Assembly: GCA_024036415.1 (NCBI GenBank)
Contig: JAMWET010004974.1
Span: forward strand, 796,501 to 860,500
Direction: 5' to 3'
From: Prochilodus magdalenae
Taxonomy: Eukaryota; Chordata; Actinopteri; Characiformes; Prochilodontidae
Length of the DNA: 64,000 nt
Part shown: one piece after another, positions 43,031 to 54,049 of the stretch
Layout: the number at the start of each line of letters is the position of its first letter
Position numbering within the stretch: position 1 is the stretch's first letter
The notes under the pieces: model-generated
Told to the model about the DNA's origin: nothing
Database searches by the model: none
The model's input: the letters and a program-made list of their open reading frames with translations, nothing else
Made by a program: the position numbers and the translations under genes

Positions 43031-43142
43031 TGATAACACTTTACATAGTACAGACTAACTAATGTGAAGTAATACATTTGTTAACATAAGGGAATACATT
43101 AACAATGTTAACTAATGCCTTACTTCATGTTAGTTGATCAAC
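43031..43142 (+). repeat. MITE-like repeat, copy 1 (plus orientation)
   Basis: Contains GATAACACTTTACATAG, GAAGTAATACATTTGTTAACAT and TACATTAACAATGTTAACTAATG. The minus strand at about 48298-48415 has the same words in the same order. This is a common type of short AT-rich fish repeat with TTAAC(A/T)TTAGTT units. Borders are approximate. Confidence 0.65.
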
Positions 43143-44130
43143 ACTCAATATAAAGACCTGAAAAGGATGAGTGGCCCTCTCAACAAGACCTATGAGGTCC
43201 TGTAAGATCTGGGATGGAGTTTCCATGGATTGGGCTAGTGGTTCCATCTTGTCCCACAGATCAGCAGAGTGACATCAGGTGAATTTGGTAGTCCATGCAG
43301 TACCTGGTTTGTCAAACCATTCCTCAGGTTCCTCAGGTTTGTCAAACCATTTCTGAGCCATGTGCTGAAAGAGGCCACTGCCATTGGAAATACCTTTGCC
43401 GTGAATGTGTGTACCCAGTGTACAATGAGGGCAAATTGACATTTACATGAATGCCTGGACACAGAGTTTCCCAGCAGAACACTGCCCCCATCAGTGTGTC
43501 GTCTTCACACAGTGTACCCATGAGGTCAATTTGACATGTACATGAATCCCTGGACACAGAGTTTCCCGGCATCACACTCCCCTCACCAGCGTGTTGTTTT
43601 CACACAGTGTACCCTGGCTCATCGGACAAGGCAACCTCAGAGGTCCAGCTCAGACACTCGCATTTCCGTTACATGCACTTTTTGGTTACTAAGGCCCGTA
43701 CACAGTACTGTGCAATGCATTGTGTGATGTGACACATTTGTCCCATAACCATCATTAAATATTTCGACTTGTGCTACAGTAGCCCCTAAGCCAGTTTGGA
43801 CTTGACGGGATAGGCTTCATCTGCTTCTGAGGTATTCTTTGACCCAGTTCTCCGGCCATAACATATTGGGTCTTGGCAAAGTTGCTCCGGTCTTCATGCC
43901 ATTTCTTCTGCATTCAAAACATCGACAAGAACCAGCTGTTCGCATACCGTCTCATATATCCCAGACTTTGATATGCGCCAGTGTTATGAGATAATCAGAG
44001 TTATTGGCTTCATCTGTGAGAGGTCAGAATGTTTTGGTGGACTCCTTGACTTGTTGTGAAAGTTTGTTTAACATAACACCTAGATTTTGGACAGCAAGGT
44101 GTCCCCAAACATTTGACAGGCAGCGTATGT
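43143..44130. repeat. Probable transposon-derived interspersed repeat with internal tandem duplications
   Basis: The stretch from about 43600 to 44125 (GTCTTGGCAAAGTTGCTCCGGTCTTCATG, ATCGACAAGAACCAGCTGTTCGCATAC, CATCTGTGAGAGGTCAGAATGTTTTGG) looks like a repeat I recall as common in fish genomes; I cannot assign its class. Inside, a 95-bp unit is duplicated in tandem (about 43410-43504 and 43505-43600), and TTCCTCAGG-type words repeat at 43300-43345. No intact frame is present. Confidence 0.5.
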
Positions 44131-47100
44131 GAAAGGAGGCTCAGCAAATGTCCCATCCACTGACTGTCACTAAATCACGCAAGCACTCAGTCGGCCATGG
44201 GCTGGGCCTTTCATGGCTGTACCACAGGGCTCTTTGAGGAGAAATCTCGGGCCGGCAGTGGAGCGCAGTGGCCTATGGCAGATTGAGAGGGTGAGTCCGA
44301 CAGGCCATAACACTGTCACTCTCACACACATGTGTTTGTTTAGCATTTGGCACTCCACCGCTTCCACTGAGGTGTCAGAACAGGGCCTCACTTCTGTTTT
44401 GCACATCTTTCTTTCCCCTCTAGTTTCAAAAGCAAGCGTGTTTCTGTGAAAAAGAAGGAAAGTAATGATGTGCCAGCATCTGCGAGTGTGGAGCTGTTTT
44501 GTAATAGTGAGTTGATGGGTGTCTTTACAATATATGTTTTGCTGTACCAATAAAGTCGTTTGGAATTTGCCATAACACACTCATGCTGCACCCAGATACT
44601 ATAACACCATGCAAACAAAAAAGAACAAGAAAGGCCAATAAATCTAAAGAATAGAACATATGAGCAAGTATGATAAAAAGCAGGAACAACAAGCGCAGTG
44701 GACACTGAGAGAACTGTTCTGAATTTTGTCCTACAGCAAGTCATCACTTCTGCAACAAAGCAGAGAAAGCTTTTTATGTTTCTGCACTCTACTGCCACTA
44801 TACCTCTTCCATCCTCCCATTCTTAAAACCAATCAGTTACAGCTGGGTCCTCCAAACAAAAAAAAATCTGATTAAAAAAAAGAAAAAGTGGTGGTGGCAG
44901 GACCAGAAATGGTATATAAACATGAATTCAACCCAAACATGTCACAACAGCCTGTAAAATTAAGGAACATGTATTTTAGTAAATAATATGTTTATTTGTT
45001 TGTGTTTTGTAAAACAGTCATCTTCATCTCTTAGTAGGAAATGATATAGTACATTAATATTTTGTGTATTTGCCTCCCGAACTCATATTGTTACAATAGG
45101 TATATAGATTATCATTGCTGTAAAAAAAATTATAATTAAAATATATATATATAAAAATTCTCCAAAATGGCAAATTTACAGCAGAGGGATAAAACCTAAC
45201 TTAATTCTAATGCATGACTTTTATACTAACTGTTTAGAGTCATTTCTGTTGGTTCATTCATCAATTTTCACACAATGTAAACAGCAGCTGCTATGTTTAA
45301 ATAAAGCATAAAAGTAAAAAATAGAGATACATGTTTTCTGTGGGGAGCAACTATATATACTGTGTAGCATTAGTGTGTAGTACCTAATTGAGATACAGCC
45401 TGACACACACAGGCAGCTATCTTAACTGTTTGACACATGTGTCCTGCATTACAGCTAGTTAAGTACAATAGTCATTTAGCCCTGTTGTATCCATTTGCTA
45501 CCACTGTATTAGGGATGGGCGGATCGATATCTATATATCAATACTTCCGATCCTGGCATTTACTTTTACTTTAAAATTATCGATATCATTTGTTCATTTA
45601 TTTAGCAGGATGGATGTATAAACTATCTCTCACTAATGCTGGTGTAATATAGGAACTACATATCCTTTCGCCTTCTTCCCCTGCTTCCAAAAAAAAAAAA
45701 AAGAAAAGGGAAAATAAGAAGCTCTTTTATAGACATATTTACAATAGTGACATTAGAATGTACATAATCTTGACACCTACAAAATAAGAGTCCTTTTGCA
45801 GTGTTTGCTGTCACCTGTGTTATATAGTTTGGATTGCCCCTGAAGCTTTTGCACAAGTTTCTATTAATAAATGTTTCTAAATCACTTTAGCAGAAAATGA
45901 AATACACAACAGAGCGGCCTCTGACTTTGAACATAACTTTTTATGTACTTCCATATAGCAAGCTTTTATAGCAAGCACTTTTGGACCATTTCTAGTAGCC
46001 TATTTATCATGAAATGGTTATGCAATGCTAAGGGCAGCTGCAAATGTAAAAACCCGAACAGAGGATATTGCAGTGACTAAGGACTAGCAAAAAATCAGGA
46101 GACTTTTGCTGTAAGAGCTTTTAATCTGATCATCTTGTTCTTTACTGCTCTAAAACAGTGCCGTTACAATCAGAGTATCATTTTATACTTCTTAACTCCA
46201 GCCAAATTTCTTCCTCAGCAGAGCCTGAAAGCACCACAGTGTATTTTGACTTCTTACAAAGCCTAAAAACAGTGTATCCAGCAAGCATTACTTCAGTGAT
46301 CTAAAACCAGCCATCCAACGCGGAGGGGCTGATTGGAGATATACATGGCACCAAACTCAGATTAGGATTTCTGCTGGCGCATCAGAATACCACGGTTTCC
46401 CTGGGCTACTGCCATTCTCTCTCGCTCTCTGAGTCATAACAGCATTTGTGGATATGACTGAGTTTCTCTTTATTGACTGGCATTTTCCCCTCTGGTGTCT
46501 GCTGCCTGGCTGCAGGCCATGCCAGATCTGAGCTTGGCTGAAAAGCGAGAACGGAGAAAGCTCTCAGGACACCAGTGGTGTTCTCAATTCAATCCAGCTC
46601 AGTTCTGCTCAGTTCATGCAGGCTTTATCACAGCTTTCCCGGGATACAAACTGGAAAGCACAGTGAGAAAAGGCTGTGCTTGACTGCTGATTGTGTTAGA
46701 CAGATACAGAACAATAAGTAAATATTAGACTGAAGAGCTCTCGTCTTCTCAGCAGCCCAACACAAACCTTGCATGGCCTCCGCTGGCCTTTATAATCACT
46801 CAGTCTTTCCCTTCTCCGAGAAGAGCCATAGCGTTTAGAGCCTAGCTCATAAGTACACTCCTAAAACAAGTACATATCATCACAACTTCTCTGTTAAGAG
46901 CACTAATCCTTTCTCTCTCTCATATTTGCTGTATATACAGTTCAAATCTGTTTGTTTGCTCATTTATTTTCGTGTTCTGCAATTTTATACCGTGTCTGGG
47001 AATGTGGGACATAAACAGGTTTTGAGCCCATGAACACAAAGTAAACATAAAGTAAATCTAACCATCTATTCCAACTATAATTGTACTACAACTGCATTAC

Positions 47101-47775
47101 TGATTGTTGCTAACGCACTGTTTAAACAGCGCCCTGACCGGCTCCTTGATGAGGTCGTGGAGTTCTGCACACGTTTTTGTTTTTTGCCTCTGGATGTTTC
47201 CTCAGTGGTCTTGGCACTCTGATGCCTGTATTGGAATGATAATGATAGTGCCACTACCAATGAATCATCCCACCATTATGAGGTGCACAGATAAAAATCT
47301 AGACAGTCAAATCAATGCTATGAGTCATAGCTGCTTCTTCTTGCTGCACAGTCTTACACTGTCTAACTTAAAGATTCATTAGTCAAGTTATCAGTTTTAT
47401 TACCAGCACAAATAACCTGGTAAACGTGTATTAAACTTTAATATTTTAGCAATGGCATTAGTCACAAGTGCATTACGAGCCTCAGAAACCTGTCTGGAAA
47501 ACAGTAGGATGGAGTGCAGGCCTTATTCGTTTTACGCAGACCCCATTTTAGTCTTTTATAGTGATGTGTTAACACGCTGGCAGTAGACAGACGACCACAA
47601 TTTAGATATCCTGTTGTTTTTAGTGGAGCTGCAGCTGAAACGCCGCCACTATCAGTGGTAGGTAGAAGGTTCTGCAGCACTATGAAAGAGGACACTTTAT
47701 TAAACAGGTGTAGTCGGCCACAGCCACGCTGTACACAAGCAAGGTATGCTCAACACTCCACCCACATCTGCACTC
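44131..47775. other. clic5-runx2 intergenic spacer, middle part
   Basis: No gene recognised. At 45510 TAGGGATGGGCGGATCGATATC resembles a hAT end of the TAGGGATG type, but I found no partner end. The block 46320-46850 is less AT-rich and contains an AP-1-like TGAGTCA (about 46429) and an ACCACGG word; it could be a regulatory element but nothing in the sequence proves it. Confidence 0.35.
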
Positions 47776-47920
47776 ATTTACATTTACATCACTTAGCTGA
47801 CGCTCTTATCCAGAGCGACATACAAGGGTAATCATATTACAGGTGGGCCAGTGTAGTGTTAAGACCAGGATTCCAACCACACTCTGTCGGCTGCCGGACC
47901 TGCACTTTCGGCTCTAACAA
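47776..47920 (+). repeat. Interspersed repeat, second copy of the 34790 module
   Basis: Begins TACATTTACATCACTTAGCTGACGCTC, then TTATCCAGAGCGACATACAAGGGTAATCATATTACAGGTGGGCC and TTCCAACCACACTCTGTCGG. Same order of words as at 34790-34998; the middle segment with the CTTGCCCAAGG words is missing here. Confidence 0.75.
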
Positions 47921-48297
47921 ATAAAAGTACAGAACACAGTGGGCTAGCCTCACTTACAAAATAAGAGTCCTTGTCAGAATAATGCTACAAAATTAACATG
48001 CACCACATTTATTCCATCGAGGGCTCAGATTTTCCAGCTTGCCCATGGAATAGATTGGATGGATTTTAAAGGTGCTGTGGATGCCCTCTATATTTTAGGT
48101 TTCTAAAAGTTAGCACACCATCCTGAGATAAATTAGCATGATGGCCATGGTATTCACTGAAATTATCATCTTGTGGAAATGTTGTTTATAGCTATGGAAA
48201 GTTGTTTTAGTTTACCTATTAACTGCTACACATTTATATACTGTAATGCATATCTATGTAATAGCCGTTTTCTTAACACATTAACATTAACATGCTT

Positions 48298-48415
48298 TTA
48301 ACATGTGGTTGTGACATGTTTACTTAACATTAGTTAAGCATTGTTAGTGTATTACTCCATGTTAACTAATGTATTACTTCATGTCCGTTAGGCAACACTT
48401 ATAGTGTTATCTACT
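48298..48415 (-). repeat. MITE-like repeat, copy 2 (minus orientation)
   Basis: Read on the minus strand it gives GATAACACTATAAGTG, ATGAAGTAATACATTAGTTAACAT and AATACACTAACAATGCTTAACTAATG, matching 43031-43142 in inverted orientation. Confidence 0.65.
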
Positions 48416-48779
48416 TTGACTAACATAGTACAGGAAGCAAAGTTCATGGTGGCAATACACAGTGCTGCACAGCAAAGAACAAAACTGACTGTACTAACCG
48501 CTTGTTTGGAACAACATCCAGCACCCACACCAACACTTTAAGGGTTATAACGCATCTCCACTGCTACATCTGCCTGTTACTGTGAGCATGCATGTTGTTT
48601 AGGGATGGTTTGGAACGGTGGCTGGTGGAAGTCAGTAAGAACTAGAAATATCGCTTACAGTAACTTTATGTTTGGACTTAAGTCTTCCAGAGAGAAGAAT
48701 AATAATACTAATGATAGTAATAACTTCAGCTGCTCTGTTTGTATGGCTGGATTCTTTAAAGGCTACAATGATCGATTTG

Positions 48780-49770
48780 CTTATCGGCAGCCAGGAACAG
48801 CACAGCTTCTAATAGTTTTCCACCACATCCTTTGAAACAAGGTCTACACTGAGTTTGACTGTCTAATGAAAGTTGGAACTGAGTTCCACAGTTAGGCAGC
48901 ATAAGAACTGAGAGAGTCTCTCCACGTTTTCTGTATTTTACAGAAGCTGTCTGCAGGTCAGTATCTGCAGATCTAAGACCATGAGTTGGAACATAAACAG
49001 AGAGATGTTCTGTGATGTAAGCAGGTGCTAGATTATTCAGAGCTTTACAGAACAGTAGCAGAACTTTAAAGTCTATTTTAAAGATACAGGTGGCCAGTGC
49101 AGTTCCTTTAAAACAGGAGTGATGTGAGCGCTCTTTGTTGTAGGGGATGGATTGTTATCTCAAAGAGAACAGCACTGCAGTAATTCACTTTGCTTGTCAC
49201 AAATTTATGAACAAGCCAAACTGATATTTCTCAAAGGATAAAAAACTGCTTTACAGCATTTACATGTGGGGTGTAAAAAGAGCTCAGAGTCTAATATCCT
49301 ACCCAGGTTTGGTACTGCAGGTCATAAAGCCTTGTGCTCTGAATTTTAGGACCGACAGTCAGTATTTACATTTTTTCTTTATTTAGTTGCAGAAAATGTT
49401 GTGACATCCTCTGAGAAATATCTGTCACACAGCTTGTAAGTCTATTTACTGGGTACAGACTATTAGAAGGAATTAAAACGTGTAATTGTGTGTTGTCTGC
49501 ATAGCTATAAGCTTATTTCATGTTTCCTAAAGACATCACCTGGAGGTAACAGAAAAGCAAAGGCCCTAAAACAGACCCCTGTGGTACTCCACAAGAAATA
49601 TTACATTTAATTATGTATTATTTAAACCATTTTGGAACTCTGCCTGAGAGAGTGACCCAGCTTTCAAACTGGTGGATTGTGATCGACAGTATTAATAGCT
49701 GCACTAAGATTTAATAAGATCAGAATAGAAGGATTCTGTATGTAAGTACTGAGCCGGAGGTCATTTACAA
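48780..49770 (-). pseudogene. LINE reverse-transcriptase fragment 1
   Basis: On the minus strand, about 49715-49680 encodes ILLNLSAAINTVDHN, the reverse-transcriptase motif usually written LDLSAAFDTVDHN. Further on, about 49590-49485 encodes GSVLGPLLF and then AYSYADNTQL, the motifs usually GVPQGSVLGPLLF and YADDTQL. The catalytic YADD is YADN here. The following 0.6 kb carries the post-RT region (EKTEILTVGPK) and a C-terminal block with NYCSAVLF. Many stops and frameshifts mean it is dead. It is a non-LTR retrotransposon of the jockey/L2/Rex broad type; the exact clade is not resolved. The 5' part is missing. Confidence 0.85.
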
Positions 49771-49910
49771 CATGAGCTAATGCTGTACTATGGTTAGAAT
49801 GGAAACCATGACTATTTTAAACGCATCTGGAAAGGTGTAGTTTACCATAGTTAAGACATCATTTCGAACATTTTGAATCAGACACCAAATGAAGTATAAA
49901 CTGTGTAAAG

Positions 49911-50085
49911 CAGGGGTGTCCAGTCTTATCCACAAAGGGACTTTGTGGCTGCAGGCTTTCATTCCATTAAAGCTGGAGATCTGATCAGCAGTTTGAAGAC
50001 TGAGACGCACTAATTAAACAAGTGGAGTCAGGTGCGCTTTGGAGGGAAAACCTACAGCCACAACGGATAAGATTCGACACGCCTG
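49911..50085. mobile_element. Short hAT-like MITE between the LINE fragments
   Basis: Begins CAGGGGTGTCCAGTCTTATCC; the other end on the minus strand reads CAGGCGTGTCGAATCTTATCC, an inverted repeat of about 20 bases. Flanks GTGTAAAG (49903-49910) and GTACAAAG (50086-50093) agree at 6 of 8 positions. The interior TTTGTGGCTGCAGGCTTTCATTCC is a well-known fish repeat sequence. 175 bp, no coding capacity. Confidence 0.85.
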
Positions 50086-50330
50086 GTACAAAGCAACAAG
50101 CGATGTGCAGGTCATTAGACGTATGTAGGGATATATAGTTGGAAGTCAGCATCAGTGTATGGAAGTGTACATTGTTTTCTTTTTTTTTTATATAATTTTG
50201 CAAAACTTCTGTGTAAAGCATTAACCAATTCAGTAGTTTGAAAAAGTACTATTCTAGAGAAACTGAATACAATACAATATGCTTATCGTAGATATTGTCA
50301 GTACTTGTGGATCACTGACCATCTACAAGC

Positions 50331-50353
50331 TATATTATATATATATATATATA
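50331..50353. repeat. (AT)n microsatellite
   Basis: About 11 uninterrupted AT dinucleotides. Confidence 0.95.
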
Positions 50354-50654
50354 GTTTCATTATAATGAGAACTAAATTAATCTGATCCAATTTCAATTTG
50401 TTAAAATGCTGAAGCATATTTTTCACATCTAATGCCTAATGCCTAAGGTTACCTTACATAAAGTTATTACATTGAAACAGCATTATGAGAAATTGATATT
50501 TTCATGCTTTTGGGATCCCACTCATTTTTACACCTGAATACAAATTGCACTTTGACCCCTCTCATACAATTGTTTGGCAAGTTGAAGGTACAGAATCCGA
50601 TTCCCATGTACATGCATATCACACAGGCATGTGGATGATGGCTATTATGTGTAG

Positions 50655-51075
50655 TCCCTCTAAAACTGGAGTGATATGAGCTCTTCTAGTTGTAGGAGAT
50701 GGAGATGAAGAACAGCACTGCAGTAATTACCTCTGCTTGTAACAAACGTATGAACAAGTTCATCTTCATCATAGAAAAAACCTCAGTGATATTTCTCAAA
50801 TAATAAAACACTACTTTAGTGACAGCATTTACACGTGGGATAGGAGTGCTCAGAGTCTAAGGTCACACCCAGGTTTGGTACCGTAGGTTTGGGACAGTAT
50901 TTGTAGTTTAGAACCGAGTTTGTCGTAAAGCATTGTATTTATGAATTTTAGCACTGACAATGAGCATTTCAGTTTTTTCTTTATTGAGTTGCAGAAAATT
51001 GTGTGACATCTACTGAGAAATATCTGTCACACAGCTTGCAAGCCTGTTTACCGAGTACAGATTATCATCTGTATT
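50655..51075 (-). pseudogene. LINE reverse-transcriptase fragment 2
   Basis: Aligns along its length with part of fragment 1: shared words include GAACAGCACTGCAGTAATT, GTGATATTTCTCAAA, CCAGGTTTGGTAC, TTTTTTCTTTATT(G/T)AGTTGCAGAAAAT and GAGAAATATCTGTCACACAGCTTG, same orientation. It covers the post-RT region only, with an insertion near 50885-50935 relative to fragment 1. Not functional. Confidence 0.82.
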
Positions 51076-51195
51076 GTACATATGCCTGAGTAATGCACAA
51101 GCATGCAAAGGACATTCAGAATTGAGTACAACACCAACAAAGGCAACCCTAGAGCTATAATAGAACAGAATTTTAATAAAGGGTTGCAAATTCTT

Positions 51196-51423
51196 TCACT
51201 GACTTTCATAAATAACCCTGGTAGGGACGAACACTCTCCTGCTGGACCTCCCTTGTTTTCCTGTTAGCCACGGGAATGTCTTGCGTCCTACTCTTTTAGC
51301 TCTCAGCAACAAGTAAAAAGCCAGTCTGACATTTACTCTAGTCCCTTCTCTATTCTCTCTTTTCCTCGCTTCATCTAACAATGTCTTCTTCTGTCTCTTC
51401 ACAGCCTCTGCCATGATGAGCAT
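51196..51423 (-). pseudogene. Open frame resembling a small basic transposon-associated domain
   Basis: A 75-codon minus-strand frame contains LLDEARKRENREGTRVNVRLAF. This recalls a basic 'DEARKR...RTRVNIG.AF.RWR' module seen in many fish transposon-derived proteins, but the usual RWR..L.....TDAE.A.FLL continuation is absent. Charged, Cys-free composition with a clear ATG makes it stand out from its surroundings. It could be a remnant exon of a mobile element or chance. No splice partner was found. Confidence 0.3.
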
Positions 51424-51740
51424 GTTGGGAATACTGAGCTAGCTTCTTATAAAGCTAGCTAAGGACCCACAGTGTGAGAGGTGGTGCTTGTAAAGCGTTA
51501 CAGAGCTCACTGGTGAGGTCTCTCTTCTACAGAGCATAGAACTATAGCAGGCATTACATTCCCAGAGTGGCAGTGACTGGGACACCACTCCCCCTATTAT
51601 AAATCAGTGTACCATCAGAATGATTTTAGAGCTGTTATATTAAGGTAAAATTATAATTTGGTAAAGATATTCTGCTTGCTAAATGCCAGCCTGTTTGCCT
51701 TTCATTCAGATTTACTGCCACACTCTTCCTCAGAAGTATA

Positions 51741-52398
51741 GTTGCATCCAGAAGGAAGTGTCAGACTGCAATGCCATTCAAAAAGAAGACAAAGGTTAAC
51801 AGTAACGATAAATGATAAATTTAGACTGATATAGACAATATTTATTGAGCTACACATACAGAAGTAGTGTCTCTTAGTACGTTTCGGCATGGAGTTGCAG
51901 AGGTTCCTAATGGTGTCCTATGATAATCCCATGCGTCTTGAATATTCCCACACAATTCCTGTAGATTTTACTTCTGGTGGTGTGACGTAGGACTACACTT
52001 CATTGCTGTGCTCACCACAGTGCCTTCACATACAGATGTTTTGGTCATCTTCACCAAGACAAGAGTGCGACTCGCTTCCTTTGGTACTACACCACTGCAG
52101 TCTTTGGCAACACTGACGTAGTGTTATGCGCAGACATTGTAACGGTTTGCGTGTATGTAGTCCTGCGTCTGGCAGCCGTCTGCCACTGATTCTGGCACTA
52201 ACACAATGACTTATGGAGGCATCACTGCTCATTGAATGTCTGCATTTGTGACTGTAGGGTCAGTCAGGTACAGGAATAAGGCCTGTCCTTGCTTACGTCA
52301 GATGCTCAGCTGAGCATGAAACTTGAATCATTCGCATGTGGATCTCAGACCTTGCCACCAAGTTTTGTTCCTGTTGGCTGATTCCTTCTGTGTGCAAC
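51741..52398 (-). mobile_element. Tc1-like element, copy D (degenerate transposase)
   Basis: TA-flanked (51739-51740 and 52399-52400) with ends GTTGCATCCAGAAGGAAG and, on the minus strand, GTTGCACACAGAAGGAATC. The minus strand at 52232-52026 keeps the clearest transposase piece of the family: SGRRLPDAGLHTRKP, then QRLQWC and SCLGEDDQN, which match the helix-turn-helix end, linker and start of the DDE domain of Tc1 transposases. Internally deleted to 658 bp. Confidence 0.9.
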
Positions 52399-52789
52399 TA
52401 TTATTTTGATGATGAGTGGGTTTATGAGGCGTGGGTATAAGTGCAGGTGTGGGTTATATTGGCCTGGATCTGTTAGTAAGTTTCTAGTGCACCACTTCAA
52501 GCTACAGCACTTGTAATTGCGCTATTAGAAATTTGGTGGTATTACCCTTTAAAGAACAGTAGTGCAGAGGACGTTGGGAACGTCCACAGGGGGGCAGTGT
52601 TTCCTGTGTTTGCCTGCTGCAGCTGTGTGCAGTGAATGGTGTTGGTTGATGGCTTCCTCTGTGATCTGTATAGTCCCTACTCACTTCCACAAAGTTTTAA
52701 TTCACTTCCCCTTGTTCCCCCCTCGCCTTCTCGCCATTCACTGTCCACCTGAATCCCGTTCATTTTCTTCCTGACCTGTGAACCGCAGG

Positions 52790-53550
52790 ACACCTAACGT
52801 GGTCGTTCCGTGCTCGCTCTCCGGCGGATGAATGCGATGCCTTTACCGGTGCGCAGCTGACGAACTGCTCTCTGATCAAATGAGGGCTCTCTTCTCCACA
52901 CACGAGCTCCAGCAGCCCTCATGTAAAGCCTCCTATGCTCCCAGCCAGCGCGCTGTAAGTGTTTAGTGACCTGCGCGCCGCCGCCCTCTGCTCCCGCGAG
53001 CTTCACACTTCATTTGTCCGGATCCCCTCCCGGTGGCAGCAAATATTTCACCAGCAGCGGCCGCTGCGCTGCCAGCATAAATCACCAGCCCGTCTGCAGC
53101 CCTCAGACAGCCCAGGGACACGGAGGGGCTCTATTTTCAGATGTCCCACCAAACGTACGAGCCGGCAGGTTTCGGGTACACCGCCCCCCCCCAAATCCTC
53201 CTCCTCCCAGTAAAGGCGTTGGGGCATTGTCGTTGGCGCGTCGCCAGCAGGGCTGTGATTGCTTGTGAAATGATTTGGAGCAACCAGGGGTTTAAGGTCC
53301 ATGAGAAATGACTGACCCCTCACAAACAGCGCGGCGAAACCAGAGCCCTCGTATTTCATGCGCGGAGAAATCGAGGAAATGACGCGTAAATCAGTGTTGC
53401 TAAAATAAAGACAGGAGATGTGAGCGAGGAAACACAGAGACTTTCTGTTGGTTTGGACACCGCAGCTTTTGGCAGATCTTGTGCTCGGATACATTTATCA
53501 CCTGGTCTCTTCACTTCGCGGATTCATGAGCTGCGCAGGCCCGGGATGAT
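52790..53550. promoter_or_regulatory. GC-rich, CpG-rich island of unknown affiliation
   Basis: The stretch is sharply richer in G+C and CpG than its AT-rich surroundings, including CCGCGCGCC-type and GCGGCCGCTGCGC words (a NotI site near 53058), GACGCGTAAATC and TTGGCGCGTCGCC. Frames on both strands are open for up to about 148 codons, but their composition (Pro, Arg, Ser, Gly) follows from base composition and matches no family I know. It may be the promoter of an unannotated transcript, a distal alternative first exon, or a regulatory CpG island for runx2 or clic5. Confidence 0.5.
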
Positions 53551-53617
53551 CTCCTGTATGCGTCTTCTGTTGGACGTGCCTTCTGGAGCGTATGCTGTCT
53601 ACAGTCATGCTCTACAG

Positions 53618-54038
53618 CAGAGTTTCTCAACCTGTGGGCCGCGCACCACCAGTGTGCCATGAAGTACTCTCTAGTGGGCCGTGGGTCTGTACTCAGGTGT
53701 AGGCAGTAGTTGTAGTGGACCGGAAACGTCATGTATGTCCGTATTATTGTATAGTATATTAATATACACTATTTTAATGTATATAGTATAACATTATAAT
53801 ATAGTATATCAATATAAATATATGTATTTTGTGTAATTATATGTGAATTAAGGAGGGAAAGGCTAATTATACATCTTTAGTTTGAGACAACATAGCCAGC
53901 CAGTGATGGAGAGGTTTCCTGGGGGCTCTTTTTGTGACCAAATAATTGTATAAAAAAAGCTGATTGTAGTTTTCTGGTGGACTGATAGGCTTTGTGATTA
54001 TTATCAGGAGGGCCTTTGAGCGTAAAAGGTTAGGGAAC
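53618..54038. mobile_element. hAT-like MITE
   Basis: Begins CAGAGTTTCTCAACCTGTGGGCCGCG and ends near AAAAGGTTAGGGAAC, a rough inverted match. The 8-bp word CTCTACAG occurs immediately before (53610-53617) and immediately after (54039-54046), an exact candidate target duplication. Caution: the right-hand CTCTA could instead be the decayed element end, in which case the repeat is fortuitous. No coding frame. Confidence 0.6.
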
Positions 54039-54049
54039 CTCTACAGAAA

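Noticed and set aside
43170..44800. Several 75-136-codon minus-strand frames
   Set aside because: Overlap an interspersed repeat and its tandem duplications; no intact reading frame or recognised domain.
45510..45560. TAGGGATGGGCGGATCGATATC as a hAT end
   Set aside because: No matching inverted end or 8-bp duplication found nearby, so no element is called.
53048..53494. 148-codon minus-strand frame in the CpG island
   Set aside because: Open because of local GC richness; low-complexity stretches and no family similarity.
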